This document shows, piece by piece, positions 26,084-34,155 of a DNA stretch of 64,000 nucleotides. Each line of letters begins with the position of its first letter. Position 1 is the stretch's first letter. The notes beneath the pieces are model-generated. The model was not told where the DNA came from, did no database searches, and was given only the letters and a program-made list of their open reading frames with translations. The position numbers were made by a program, and so were the translations under genes. The stretch is from Parapedobacter deserti (GTDB taxonomy: Bacteria; Bacteroidota; Bacteroidia; Sphingobacteriales; Sphingobacteriaceae): contig NZ_JBHRTA010000030.1 in assembly GCF_042646065.1 (NCBI RefSeq), forward strand, positions 372,001-436,000, in the 5' to 3' direction.

Positions 26084-26785
26084 ATGAAAAAGCATAACAA
26101 ATTAGCTGCATTAGCCCTTGTGGGCGGCGTATTATTTTCAGTGGTATCTTGCAACAAGGACAATGACAACGAGCCCGTTAAGGATGGTATTGAACGATCA
26201 GAACTCATTTTCACGGAGGTTAGTGGGGACGGGGTGGAAGCCCATGGCGACCATTTCCACGGCTTGGGAAACGGCGTGGAAGGTGAGTCGATCACCATCA
26301 AATTCGATGAGAATGGAACCGCCATCTCTAATGGTCACCTTCACTTGGAAGCCGATGCGGTATACAAAATTGAGTTGAAAGCGTGGGATTATACCGGAAA
26401 GGAAGTGCATAACGATTTCATAGCAAACAAGGCGACGGCAGACAACTACAAGGCGTTCTTAATCGGCGGTGATTTCATCTTGAATCCTGATTCGGACCAT
26501 GAAAGTGGCGCTATTTTCCAGCCACGCGAGCAGACCTACGCAGACGGAGAGCGCGTAACCGGACAGTATGAAACTACCGGTATTTTAAGCTACTTTACCA
26601 TCGGACACGACAATGAAGGCCCGACAAAGGAAGTTACCTATGTGTTGCGAAAATTGAACACAAGGGTTAAGGAGACTATTAGCCGGGTGGATTGGAACCG
26701 CAGTGATTATGCGACCAAATTTCCCGGGGAAAACATTTTGGAATTGAAATTTGATATCCATGCCGAACACGGGCACGGGCATTAA
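26084..26785 (+). CDS. Histidine-rich lipoprotein, probably metal-related
   Basis: A 233-residue lipoprotein. MKKHNKLAALALVGGVLFSV ends at the lipobox SVVSC. Histidines cluster in three places: EAHGDHFHGLG (about residue 49), GHLHLEAD (about 86) and the C-terminal HAEHGHGH. No enzymatic motif is recognised. The start was placed at ATG 26084, because the open frame upstream has no signal character. It lies 84 bp after the small Cys/His protein, probably on the same transcript, and a strong hairpin follows. Function is unknown; the histidine layout suggests binding of zinc, copper or nickel at the cell surface. Confidence 0.75.
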   Translation: MKKHNKLAALALVGGVLFSVVSCNKDNDNEPVKDGIERSELIFTEVSGDGVEAHGDHFHGLGNGVEGESITIKFDENGTAISNGHLHLEADAVYKIELKAWDYTGKEVHNDFIANKATADNYKAFLIGGDFILNPDSDHESGAIFQPREQTYADGERVTGQYETTGILSYFTIGHDNEGPTKEVTYVLRKLNTRVKETISRVDWNRSDYATKFPGENILELKFDIHAEHGHGH

Positions 26786-26812
26786 TAATTAGGTTTTGTT
26801 GTATGTTACCGT

Positions 26813-26848
26813 GGGCGGCGGAGCGTATAAGTTCCGCCGCCCTTATTG
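26813..26848 (+). terminator. Strong GC-rich hairpin after the His-rich lipoprotein gene
   Basis: GGGCGGCGGA (26813-26822) and TCCGCCGCCC (26833-26842) form a perfect 10-bp stem, followed by TTATT. It probably ends the two-gene unit starting at 25.6 kb. Confidence 0.75.
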
Positions 26849-26878
26849 ATTGTATCTGACTGTAGGCTACTTGTGAGA

Positions 26879-26918
26879 CGCAATCCTGTTGCAAATCTGG
26901 AAAGGTTGTTTATCTTTG
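26879..26918 (+). promoter_or_regulatory. Promoter with TTGC inverted repeat upstream of the DUF4625 gene
   Basis: TATCTTTG at 26911-26918 is an exact -7 box; GTTG at 26888-26891 lies 19 bp upstream as the -33. GCAA-TCCTG-TTGC (26880-26892) is an inverted repeat covering the -33 and shares the TTGCAA core with the operator at 25.6 kb, so both promoters may answer to the same regulator (inference). Confidence 0.5.
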
Positions 26919-27025
26919 TCGAGACTGGTTGGGCAATTGTTTGATGTTTCCGACTGTCAGCCTGCTTGAGGTCATGTGGTTTTGACCGGCAGGTAGTTTG
27001 GTTTTACTTTGTCATCCAATCACTC

Positions 27026-27757
27026 ATGGTATCATTTGCGACACAATCAAAAAGGCATGCAAAATATGGTTCTACCAGCCAGCTTGTCTGCATTTTGCTT
27101 TCAGCAGTTGTTTTACTGTCCTGCGGCACTCGTGGTGCGGGTGTTTCTGATTTGCAAGTTGGCAGCCAGGGTAGCGGGGAAGCCTTCGTTGGGCACTCGT
27201 TCTCTGTTGAAGCCAACCTAAGGGCTAATACCTCAATAGCGCACGTGGTTATGGATATTCAGCCTGTTTCGGGAGACGGCTGGACATTTAATGAGCAATA
27301 TACCGATGGCGTCGCAGGCGAAAAAGGGGCGAAGTTTACCACCGAAGTAGCTGTTCCGATAACGGCTGAACCAGGTCACTACCGATTGACCCTGCGCGCA
27401 GTGGACGATAATGGCTCGGCTACCGAATCGTCTACAGATTTCGAACTTAGTATCGACAGTACGGTTCCGACACTATCAGGTATAGATGTAGGCATAAATG
27501 CCGCTGGAGACGACCTCCACCTGGAGGCCGAACTGACCGCGCCAAGCAAGATAGAAAGTGTGAACGTGGAAGTCATCGGGGACGCTTGGAACAAGGAGTT
27601 CAGGTTTACCAACGAGCGATTGGTGGGTCAGCTCTCATACCATTTTCACGAGCACGTTCGTGTTTCCGAAGCCCCGGCAGGGACTTACAGGGTTGTCCTC
27701 ACCATTGAAGATCAGCAGGGAAGGCGTGCGCAGGCTGAAGGCAAGTTTACTAAGTAG
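27026..27757 (+). CDS. DUF4625-type lipoprotein
   Basis: A 243-residue lipoprotein with two immunoglobulin-like beta-sandwich repeats. The hydrophobic stretch QLVCILLSAVVLLSCGT holds the lipobox. The two repeats (about residues 40-130 and 140-240) share hints such as the aromatic-rich FNEQYTDG and FRFTNERL strands and EPGHYRLTLRAVDDNGS versus APAGTYRVVLTIEDQQGR, the pattern of the DUF4625 family. FHEHVRVS is a His pair seen in that family. The role is unknown; DUF4625 genes are often near TonB receptors, but none is next to this copy. The start is ATG 27026. Confidence 0.65.
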   Translation: MVSFATQSKRHAKYGSTSQLVCILLSAVVLLSCGTRGAGVSDLQVGSQGSGEAFVGHSFSVEANLRANTSIAHVVMDIQPVSGDGWTFNEQYTDGVAGEKGAKFTTEVAVPITAEPGHYRLTLRAVDDNGSATESSTDFELSIDSTVPTLSGIDVGINAAGDDLHLEAELTAPSKIESVNVEVIGDAWNKEFRFTNERLVGQLSYHFHEHVRVSEAPAGTYRVVLTIEDQQGRRAQAEGKFTK

Positions 27758-27854
27758 CTAGTCTACGCTATTTAATCGAAATACAGCATGCTTGAAACGT
27801 ACTTCCTTGCAGAGACTTCGTTTGATCTCTCCTGCAATTAACGCACAGAAAGCT

Positions 27855-27896
27855 AACGGAACAGGGCTTCTCTAACCTGAGAAGCCCTGTTCCGTT
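27855..27896 (-). terminator. 18-bp perfect hairpin downstream of tRNA-Leu
   Basis: AACGGAACAGGGCTTCTC (27855-27872) and GAGAAGCCCTGTTCCGTT (27879-27896) are perfectly complementary with a 6-nt loop. It starts 19 nt beyond the 3' end of the leftward tRNA-Leu. The U-run after it is poor, so it may act as a terminator or as a stable 3' processing barrier. Confidence 0.65.
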
Positions 27897-27915
27897 CGGG
27901 GAAAATCCCGTTCTG

Positions 27916-28001
27916 TACCTGGAGCGGGAATCGAACCCGCACTCGCTTTAGGGCGAACAGGATTTTAAGTCCTGCGTGTCTACCAGTTCCACCATCCAGG
28001 C
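27916..28001 (-). tRNA. tRNA-Leu (anticodon UAA)
   Basis: An 86-nt cloverleaf. Acceptor GCCTGGA pairs with TCCAGGT (one G-T pair) and the discriminator is A; the anticodon loop CTTAAAA gives UAA; the T-arm is GCGGGTTCGATTCCCGC; and a long variable arm, TGTTCGCCCTAAAGCGAGT, marks class II. CCA is not encoded. It is probably transcribed from the promoter at 28.14 kb, through a relic of a tRNA-Gly. Confidence 0.97.
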
Positions 28002-28054
28002 CAATAATGGTTTGCCAACAAGATTCCTTTTCTTTTTTCAAGAAGAAAGGACTC

Positions 28055-28082
28055 TTGGAGCGAAAGACAAAGTTCGAACTCG
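28055..28082 (-). pseudogene. Truncated copy of the tRNA-Gly 3' end
   Basis: TTGGAGCGAAAGAC followed by three bases and GTTCGAACTCG is repeated at 29304-29331, inside the 3' part of the intact tRNA-Gly: 26 of 28 positions agree, in the same orientation. The 5' half of a tRNA cannot be found here. It is either an att-site remnant from an element that inserted in tRNA-Gly or the decayed first gene of a Gly-Leu operon. The discriminator and CCA complement are retained. Confidence 0.6.
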
Positions 28083-28137
28083 AGAAGCCTCTTCCCTCAA
28101 ATAAATCTCTCGAGAATCAACCAGTCTTTTCTGGACG

Positions 28138-28167
28138 CAAATATAGGGTGTTTTACCTGTTTCCAAA
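28138..28167 (-). promoter_or_regulatory. Leftward promoter for the tRNA relic and tRNA-Leu
   Basis: On the minus strand TATATTTG (28138-28145) preceded by TTTG (28164-28167) at an 18-bp spacing is close to the Bacteroidota consensus. The 5' sequence around the -7 (GGACGCAAATATAGGGT on the plus strand) is very like that at the intact tRNA-Gly (GGATGCAAATATAGTGT, 29392-29408). It should drive tRNA-Leu. Confidence 0.65.
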
Positions 28168-28273
28168 GCTATTTTTAATTTTTTTGTTAGGTTTTCTAAC
28201 CTGAAGAATCCAGGAGCTCCGATTTTTCGGCAGGAGTGTCGGTGTGTTCAACTGGCTATAGAAGAATCACGCT

Positions 28274-29011
28274 CTACTGCAAAATAAAACCCGCAGTGGC
28301 ATAAGCATCAGCATAATAACTGAATTGCCCCGATATTATTGCTATAGGCTCTCCTTTTTCCTCTCCCCGTAAATTTACAGGTATCGCTTTGGATACTTTT
28401 ATGCCTTTGGGCAACGTTACGTCGAGATTCCCGGAAATCCCAGCTTGCTCCCACAATTGCAGCACCGTCCCGTCCCCATCTGGATTTTTCCCAAATGCGG
28501 TAACTACCGTTCCTTTTCTTGATAATTGGACACCCGACGCAGCAATTGGTAAACAGCCCCCACTATCATTTACCAATGTGGACAACAGCGGAGACGGGAT
28601 TCTTCAGAAGGCGTGATGATAGACTTCTCGTTACTAAAATCGTCTATAAACCATAAATCAATTCTTGCAGACCATGAGCCTTCGATCCATTCGGTAAAGT
28701 TAGTGCTTCAAAGATTATTGTAAAGACTGATAAAGACATTCGGTTTCTCGGGGATGAAATGCCGCGAGTACTTCCATAAGCCAGGCCTGTCAAGGCTAAT
28801 ACCTGGTGCATCAGGTGTGGAAATCCCAGCTCCATTACCATTGCTGTCAATTACCGCCATTCCCGAATTAAGGAAATTATAATCAAAATTACTTCCTTTA
28901 ACGAAGTCCTTTGCCGGGTCTACTACTGGAATTCACCTCTTGCTGAGTAACCGATGATGAGCTCGCAAAGGACAGCCAGCACAACAGGTATAATGCTTTT
29001 CGTTTTATAAT
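28274..29011 (-). pseudogene. Broken glycoside-hydrolase-like gene (frameshift, stop and internal deletion)
   Basis: Minus-strand remnants read as the C-terminal part of a large extracellular glycoside-hydrolase-type protein: STPDAPGISLDRPGLWKYSR and PNVFISLYNNL are followed by a TGA at 28708-28710, where a Trp codon would fit (NNLWSTNF). After TPSEESR the frame changes near 28594 and continues as FGKNPDGDGTVLQLWEQAGI and so on to the stop at 28274. At the other end (about 28950-29011) a signal-peptide-like KRKALYLLCWLSFASS frame is joined out of frame, suggesting loss of the whole middle of the gene. Family assignment (GH38-like or DUF5054-like) is from memory of the motifs and uncertain; its being non-functional is clear. 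Confidence 0.6.
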
Positions 29012-29269
29012 TGCTTGTGAATGTATGTATACGATACAACCTAAGAATGATATTACTAAACGGGTTATAAGTTGTTTGATTTATCTAAACCCCGCGGACA
29101 ACAATAAGATAAAAGTACAACTAAACAAACGAAATCCATTAAAAAGTTTAGTGGTTTCGTTAAATGTATATACATATTACCTCGTCTTGACGATTTTGGA
29201 ATATTTATGTGTATAAACCCAATTGGTTAGATGCAGGGGAATTCCCCTTCCGAACCCATCAAACACAAA
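29012..29269. other. AT-rich stretch with no recognisable gene
   Basis: This stretch lies between the broken glycoside hydrolase remnant and the tRNA-Gly terminator. It is noticeably AT-rich, with no coding frame of interest, and is probably part of the same insertion scar. Confidence 0.4.
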
Positions 29270-29303
29270 AAACCCTTTCTATTGATGATAGAAAGGGTTT
29301 CAT
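29264..29303 (-). terminator. Terminator of tRNA-Gly
   Basis: AAACCCTTTCTAT (29270-29282) and ATAGAAAGGGTTT (29288-29300) form a 13-bp stem with a 5-nt loop. On the minus strand it is followed by a T-run (plus-strand A-run 29267-29272), directly after the tRNA. Confidence 0.9.
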
Positions 29304-29304
29304 T

Positions 29305-29380
29305 TGGAGCGAAAGACGAGGTTCGAACTCGCGACCTCAACCTTGGCAAGGTTGCGCTCTACCAACTGAGCTACTTTCGC
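29305..29380 (-). tRNA. tRNA-Gly (anticodon GCC)
   Basis: A 76-nt gene with encoded CCA. Acceptor GCGAAAG pairs with CTTTCGC and the discriminator is T; the D-arm is GTAGCTCAGTTGGTAGAGC, the anticodon loop TTGCCAA (anticodon GCC) and the T-arm GCGAGTTCGAACCTCGT. A -7 box TATATTTG lies just upstream on the minus strand. Confidence 0.98.
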
Positions 29381-29396
29381 TTGCTGTTTGTGGATG

Positions 29397-29427
29397 CAAA
29401 TATAGTGTAGATTTCGGCTCCCGTCAA
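29397..29427 (-). promoter_or_regulatory. Promoter of tRNA-Gly
   Basis: On the minus strand TTGA (29424-29427) is followed after 19 bp by TATATTTG (29397-29404), 16 bp upstream of the tRNA 5' end. Confidence 0.65.
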
Positions 29428-29444
29428 CAATTTTTTAAAAAAAA

Positions 29445-29933
29445 TCACAAGTCATTGTCATTCAATAGTTCCATAATAAGTTCGCTTTCGAACCCCTTGC
29501 CCAGCGCATACCGCAAAAGTTTATGTTTACGTTTGTAGGTGTGAGTTTCCCGCTCAGTGCGGGCTTTAGCTTGCAAAAGATCATGGAGTTTAGCCCGATA
29601 TTCCTGCTCGTCCAAACTGGCCAAGGCAGCACGGATAAGCGGGGCGGACACGGATTTCTGCTTCAGCCCTTGCTTGATTTTGTGGCGCCCCCAACCTTTC
29701 ATGCGGAATCTGCCTGCGGCGTAGGCCAGCGCAAAGCGTTCCTCATTGAGGAAATTTTCCCCAATCAGGTCGGTGATAATGGTTTCAACGTCAGATTTGT
29801 GCAACCCTAAACTGTAGAGCTTGTCGCGTACTTCCTGCTGTGACCGTTCTTGATATACACAATACGCTTCGGCTTTGGATTTGGCTTGTTGCGGCGTTAT
29901 TGTCTTGCGTTTTGTTTCACGGAAATCATCCAT
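29445..29933 (-). CDS. recX: Regulatory protein RecX
   Basis: RecX binds and restrains RecA filaments. The protein is 162 residues from ATG 29931-29933; an upstream ATG at 29969 gives a non-conserved extension that would crowd the divergent murF-alr start at 29990. The three-helix repeat pattern is clear: QEVRDKLYSLGLHKSDVETI, then FLNEERFALAYAAGRFRMKG with the signature GWGRHKIKQGLKQK, and a C-terminal KHKLLRYALGKGFESELIME. recA is not in this window. Confidence 0.9.
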   Translation of the reverse strand: MDDFRETKRKTITPQQAKSKAEAYCVYQERSQQEVRDKLYSLGLHKSDVETIITDLIGENFLNEERFALAYAAGRFRMKGWGRHKIKQGLKQKSVSAPLIRAALASLDEQEYRAKLHDLLQAKARTERETHTYKRKHKLLRYALGKGFESELIMELLNDNDL

Positions 29934-29989
29934 CTGCGCCAAAATGGGAAAAATTAGTACAGTACCCAAAAATTGTTGAAATTCGTGCC

Positions 29990-32452
29990 ATGGCTATATC
30001 GGAGCAACGTTATACTATTCAAGACATCGCCGATGTGCTCAGTCCCGTGCGTGTTTTTCTGCCGATGCCGGCAGCGCGGGTGAGCTCGCTCTTGTATGAT
30101 AGCCGGAAGTTAGCTGACGCTAACCAAGGCTTGTTTTTTGCGCTCAAAGGCCGGCGCAATGGACACGCCTATGTCAATGACGCATACGCCGGTGGAGTGC
30201 GCAATTTCGTGGTGGCCGAAGCGGAAGTGAACGAGAACGTATTCCCTGGTGCGAACTTTATTTTCGTCTACGATACATTGGAGGCGTTGCAGTCGCTGGC
30301 GGCTTACCACCGCAGCCGGTTCACCTATCCCGTTATTGGCATAACGGGCAGCAATGGAAAAACCATTGTGAAAGAATGGTTGGGGCAGCTGCTGTCGCCC
30401 GAATATCGCATCATAAGCAGCCCTAAAAGCTACAATTCCCAGATTGGCGTAGCCTTGTCGCTGTGGCGTATGGATGCGGGGCACAACCTTGCCATCGTTG
30501 AAGCGGGGATAAGTCAGCCGGGCGAAATGCAATTCTTGCAGCGCATGATCAGACCCGATATCGCCGTGCTGACCAATATTGGTCCGGCGCACGACGAAGG
30601 GTTCGCTTCTCGGACGGAGAAAGCCGTGGAGAAGTTGCGGTTGTTCGAAGGCGCCAAGACCATGGTATATTCCCCGCCTTACTTGCAGGGAATGGCTATG
30701 CCTCCGGCGGGGCAGCACGTTACCTGGGGGCAGGGTGAGGCGGCACTACAGGTACTGCACCATGAGCGGATAACCAGCCACCGGTGCCGGATATATGGGC
30801 GGTACCGCGGAAATGACGTTTTCATCACGATACCGTTTTCGGATGGAGCCTCCCGCGAAAACGCAACCTGTTGCTGGGCAGTCATGCTGACCATGGGGTA
30901 TTCGCCGGCGGTGATCAATGAACGTATGGCCCTGCTCCAGCCCGTGGAGATGCGGTTGGAAATGAAGCGGGGCATCAATAACTGCACATTGGTGGACGAT
31001 AGTTACAGCAACGACCTGGCTTCCCTTGGCATTGCGCTGGATTTTATCCGGCAACAGCATCAACATGTTTCTCGTACACTGGTATTATCCGATATACCGG
31101 GAACGGGTAGGAATGAAGAAGAAGTTTATGCAAATGTGTACAAGCTATTGGTTGATAACGGAATCAATCGGTTAATCACCGTAGGCGAACGATTGGCTGA
31201 CCAGGCTTTCAGATTCCAGGGTATACGGCACGAGGCTTTCCCGAATACGGAAGCATTGCTTGAGGCATTGCCGAGCATGGGCTTTCATGACGAGATTATC
31301 CTGCTAAAGGGCGCAAGGGCGTTTACCTTTGAACGTATCAGTCAATTGCTGGCGGCGAAGCTGCATGATACGGTGCTGGAGATTAATCTCAATGCCCTGG
31401 AGCATAACCTCGGCCAATTTAAGTCGCTGTTGCCTGCGCATGTCAAGTTGATGGCTATGGTTAAAGCATTTTCGTATGGCAGCGGCAGTTTTGAGGTTGC
31501 TAATCTTCTCCAATTCAATAAAGTTGATTACCTGGCCGTGGCTTATGTGGATGAGGGCGTAGAGCTGCGAAAGGGGGGGATTCACCTGCCTATTATGGTA
31601 ATGAACCCAAGCCCTGCGGCAATAGGTTCGTTGCTCAGGTATGATCTGGAGCCCGAAGTATACAGCTTCTCGGTGCTGGGTGACCTGGTGCGAACATTGT
31701 CCAATAGGGGAATGGCCGAATATCCAGTCCACATCAAACTGGATACAGGGATGCATCGGCTGGGTTTCGGTGTAAATGATATCAATCAGCTAACAAGTGA
31801 CTTATCTGAAACAAATGCAGTAAAGGTTAAGTCTGTATTTTCCCATTTAGCAGCTGCCGGTGAGGGAGAACACGATGCATTTACGAAAAGGCAATTGGCG
31901 TCGTTCGACGCAGCAGTAAGCCGATTGAGGAAGGTTTTGGGCTATCCCTTTATCTGCCATATCGCCAATACCGCAGCAATCCAGCGGTGGCCCGGCGCGC
32001 ATCTGGACATGGTTCGCTTAGGTATCGGTCTTTACGGGATTCGTAACGCGGGCAATCATTCCATACCGTTGCAGCAGGTATGCACGTTAAAAACAGCGAT
32101 TGCGCAGCTCAGGAGAGTGCCCGCCGGTGAAAGCGTAGGGTATGGCTGTAAAGGGATACTCACAAGGGAACGTATCATAGCGACAGTAAACGTCGGGTAT
32201 GCGGATGGTTATGACCGGCGTTTCGGCAACGGAGTAGGCTGCATGGTTATCAATGGAAAGGCCGTGCGTACGGTGGGGGATATCTGTATGGACATGGCAA
32301 TGGTTGACGTCACGGGTGTTGAAGTTCGGGAAGGGGATGAAGTGGTTGTTCTCGACGACCTGGCACAGCAAGCGGCTGCTATCGGTACAATTCCGTATGA
32401 GCTGCTGGCGGGTATTTCGCAGCGTGTCAAACGGGTATATTTTTATGGTTAA
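29990..32452 (+). CDS. Bifunctional MurF ligase / alanine racemase
   Basis: A cytoplasmic 820-residue fusion. The N-terminal half is UDP-N-acetylmuramoyl-tripeptide--D-alanyl-D-alanine ligase (ATP loop GITGSNGKTIVKEW around residue 117; VDDSYSNDLASL). The C-terminal half is a PLP-dependent alanine racemase with the catalytic lysine in MVKAFSYGSGS (about residue 491), LDTGMHRLGF, and the Tyr-bearing GYADGYDRRFGNG. The two activities make D-alanine and attach D-Ala-D-Ala to the peptidoglycan precursor. The fused form is common in Bacteroidota. Start ATG 29990 was chosen; the frame is open back to 29840 but that part overlaps recX on the other strand. Confidence 0.93.
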   Translation: MAISEQRYTIQDIADVLSPVRVFLPMPAARVSSLLYDSRKLADANQGLFFALKGRRNGHAYVNDAYAGGVRNFVVAEAEVNENVFPGANFIFVYDTLEALQSLAAYHRSRFTYPVIGITGSNGKTIVKEWLGQLLSPEYRIISSPKSYNSQIGVALSLWRMDAGHNLAIVEAGISQPGEMQFLQRMIRPDIAVLTNIGPAHDEGFASRTEKAVEKLRLFEGAKTMVYSPPYLQGMAMPPAGQHVTWGQGEAALQVLHHERITSHRCRIYGRYRGNDVFITIPFSDGASRENATCCWAVMLTMGYSPAVINERMALLQPVEMRLEMKRGINNCTLVDDSYSNDLASLGIALDFIRQQHQHVSRTLVLSDIPGTGRNEEEVYANVYKLLVDNGINRLITVGERLADQAFRFQGIRHEAFPNTEALLEALPSMGFHDEIILLKGARAFTFERISQLLAAKLHDTVLEINLNALEHNLGQFKSLLPAHVKLMAMVKAFSYGSGSFEVANLLQFNKVDYLAVAYVDEGVELRKGGIHLPIMVMNPSPAAIGSLLRYDLEPEVYSFSVLGDLVRTLSNRGMAEYPVHIKLDTGMHRLGFGVNDINQLTSDLSETNAVKVKSVFSHLAAAGEGEHDAFTKRQLASFDAAVSRLRKVLGYPFICHIANTAAIQRWPGAHLDMVRLGIGLYGIRNAGNHSIPLQQVCTLKTAIAQLRRVPAGESVGYGCKGILTRERIIATVNVGYADGYDRRFGNGVGCMVINGKAVRTVGDICMDMAMVDVTGVEVREGDEVVVLDDLAQQAAAIGTIPYELLAGISQRVKRVYFYG

Positions 32453-32483
32453 CGTGGTGATTTATTAGAGGCAATTTAACAAT

Positions 32484-33080
32484 ATGAAGCATAAAACGAT
32501 ACGATTATTTTTCAATTACCTAATTAAAGGAACGCTGGTGATGGTGCCGTTGGCTGGGGCGCTGTTCCTGATCGTTTGGGTGGTAGCCAGCATTGATTCG
32601 GCACTCAACCTAAGCAGTTGGCTCTGGGAGGATGAGAGTGGTGCGCCGCTCTACGTGCCGGGTCTGGGTATCCTTACCGTAGTGGTCTTATTGATTCTCG
32701 TGGGGATGGTATTTACCAATGCGGTTACCGAGCCGATATCCAATTGGTTTAATAACCTGCTCAACCGGATTCCGTTGTTCAATACCTTGTATTCTTCCAT
32801 TAAGGATTTTACGGAAGCCTTCGTTGGTGACGCCAAAAAATTCAATGAACCGGTGATTGTGGAGGTTAACGAAACGGGATTGAAGAAAATCGGTTTTTTA
32901 ACGCAACGGGACCTGAGTAAGATCGGTCTGTATGGTGAAGTTATAGTTTACTTTCCTTACTCTTACTCATTTGCCGGTCAGGTTGTTGTCGTAAAGTCCG
33001 AGCGGGTGAAACCGCTGCATATGAGTGCCACGGACGCGATGAAACTCGTAGTGTCAGGCGGGGTGAGCGGCTTGGAATAG
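32484..33080 (+). CDS. DUF502 membrane protein
   Basis: A 198-residue inner-membrane protein with two helices in the first half (LVMVPLAGALFLIVWVVASI and LGILTVVVLLILVGMVFTNA), then the DUF502 core IPLFNTLYSSIKDFTEAF and FPYSYSFAGQVVVVKSERV. The family is widespread and uncharacterised. It follows murF-alr by 31 bp and is probably co-transcribed, giving a possible envelope link. Confidence 0.85.
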   Translation: MKHKTIRLFFNYLIKGTLVMVPLAGALFLIVWVVASIDSALNLSSWLWEDESGAPLYVPGLGILTVVVLLILVGMVFTNAVTEPISNWFNNLLNRIPLFNTLYSSIKDFTEAFVGDAKKFNEPVIVEVNETGLKKIGFLTQRDLSKIGLYGEVIVYFPYSYSFAGQVVVVKSERVKPLHMSATDAMKLVVSGGVSGLE

Positions 33081-33119
33081 GAGCCGCGTTGTCGGTGGCC
33101 AGGACAGCCTTTGCATTGG

Positions 33120-34112
33120 CTACGACAATACTTCCTTGAGGATGCGGTATGATTTCAATCGTGCGCCCTGATCGTAGATATTGCTTGTTGTCATCAGCTC
33201 GTTGATGCCTGTCTCTTCGATGAACCGGGAAAGCTGAGCTGCCAGGGTTTTATCACTTCCGATGAACGTACAAGCCGTCATCTGCCTAACAGCAGCCTCC
33301 ACCTCGGGCGACCAATACGGGTCCATCGAAGGTACGGGCGGCGATAGCGGTCTCCGGGTGTTTGTGACGATGCCTAGGAACATGCGGTACATACTGGTAG
33401 CCAGTACATGTGCTTCTTCATCGGTGTCTGCCGCGATAACATTCACGCAGGCCAGTACATACGGTTTATCCAGTTGTGGCGACGGTTTGAAATGCTGCTT
33501 GTAAAGCGCTATTGCCGTGCGGAATTGAGCTGGAGCGAAATGCGCTGCAAAAGCATAGGGTAAGCCCATTTCTGCCGCAAGAAAGGCGCTATCCGTACTG
33601 GATCCCAATATCCAAAATGGAATGTTCAGCCCTTCACCTGGGAATGCACGCACGCGGCCGCCACTGTTATCATTGCTGAAATAGGTTTGAAGCTCGCGGA
33701 TATCTGAGGAAAAGTGGTACGCGGTATTGGGGTTGTTTCGGCGCAGTGCCATGGCGGTCAGTTGGTCTGTGCCGGGAGCCCGCCCTAGGCCAAGATCGAT
33801 GCGTCCCGGATACAATGTTTCCAAGGTGCCAAACTGTTCGGCAATGGCCAACGGTGCATGGTTAGGCAGCATGACTCCGCCCGAACCCACGCGTATGTGA
33901 GTTGTTTTACCAGCCACATGACCGATTAGGACCGATGTGGCCGAGCTGGCGATGTATTCCATGTTGTGGTGCTCGGCGAGCCAGAGGCGTTTGTAGCCAA
34001 GTTGTTCGATATATTGGGCAACGTCTACGGTGCGGGCGATGGCTGTAGCGGCATCACCTCCTTCAATGACTACGGAAAGATCAAGGGCAGAAAGTTTCAC
34101 TTGCTTTGACAT
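33120..34112 (-). CDS. LLM-class flavin-dependent oxidoreductase (luciferase-like)
   Basis: A 330-residue TIM-barrel flavoprotein of the bacterial luciferase family (YhbW/MsnO8-like). Signature stretches are YKRLWLAEHHNMEYIASSA, the VGSGGVMLPNHAPLAIAEQF strand and RIDLGLGRAPGTD. Members use FMN or F420; given the taxon FMN is likely, but the substrate is unknown. It converges with the DUF502 gene and is followed on its own strand by nothing related. Confidence 0.88.
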   Translation of the reverse strand: MSKQVKLSALDLSVVIEGGDAATAIARTVDVAQYIEQLGYKRLWLAEHHNMEYIASSATSVLIGHVAGKTTHIRVGSGGVMLPNHAPLAIAEQFGTLETLYPGRIDLGLGRAPGTDQLTAMALRRNNPNTAYHFSSDIRELQTYFSNDNSGGRVRAFPGEGLNIPFWILGSSTDSAFLAAEMGLPYAFAAHFAPAQFRTAIALYKQHFKPSPQLDKPYVLACVNVIAADTDEEAHVLATSMYRMFLGIVTNTRRPLSPPVPSMDPYWSPEVEAAVRQMTACTFIGSDKTLAAQLSRFIEETGINELMTTSNIYDQGARLKSYRILKEVLS

Positions 34113-34155
34113 GTAAACAAATTACCGCATTATGGCGATGAGGGGCAAGTGGGTG

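Noticed and set aside
28007..28204. A 65-residue frame over the tRNA relic
   Set aside because: It crosses the tRNA relic and the leftward promoter and is composed of low-complexity Lys/Phe/Leu; better explained as noncoding.
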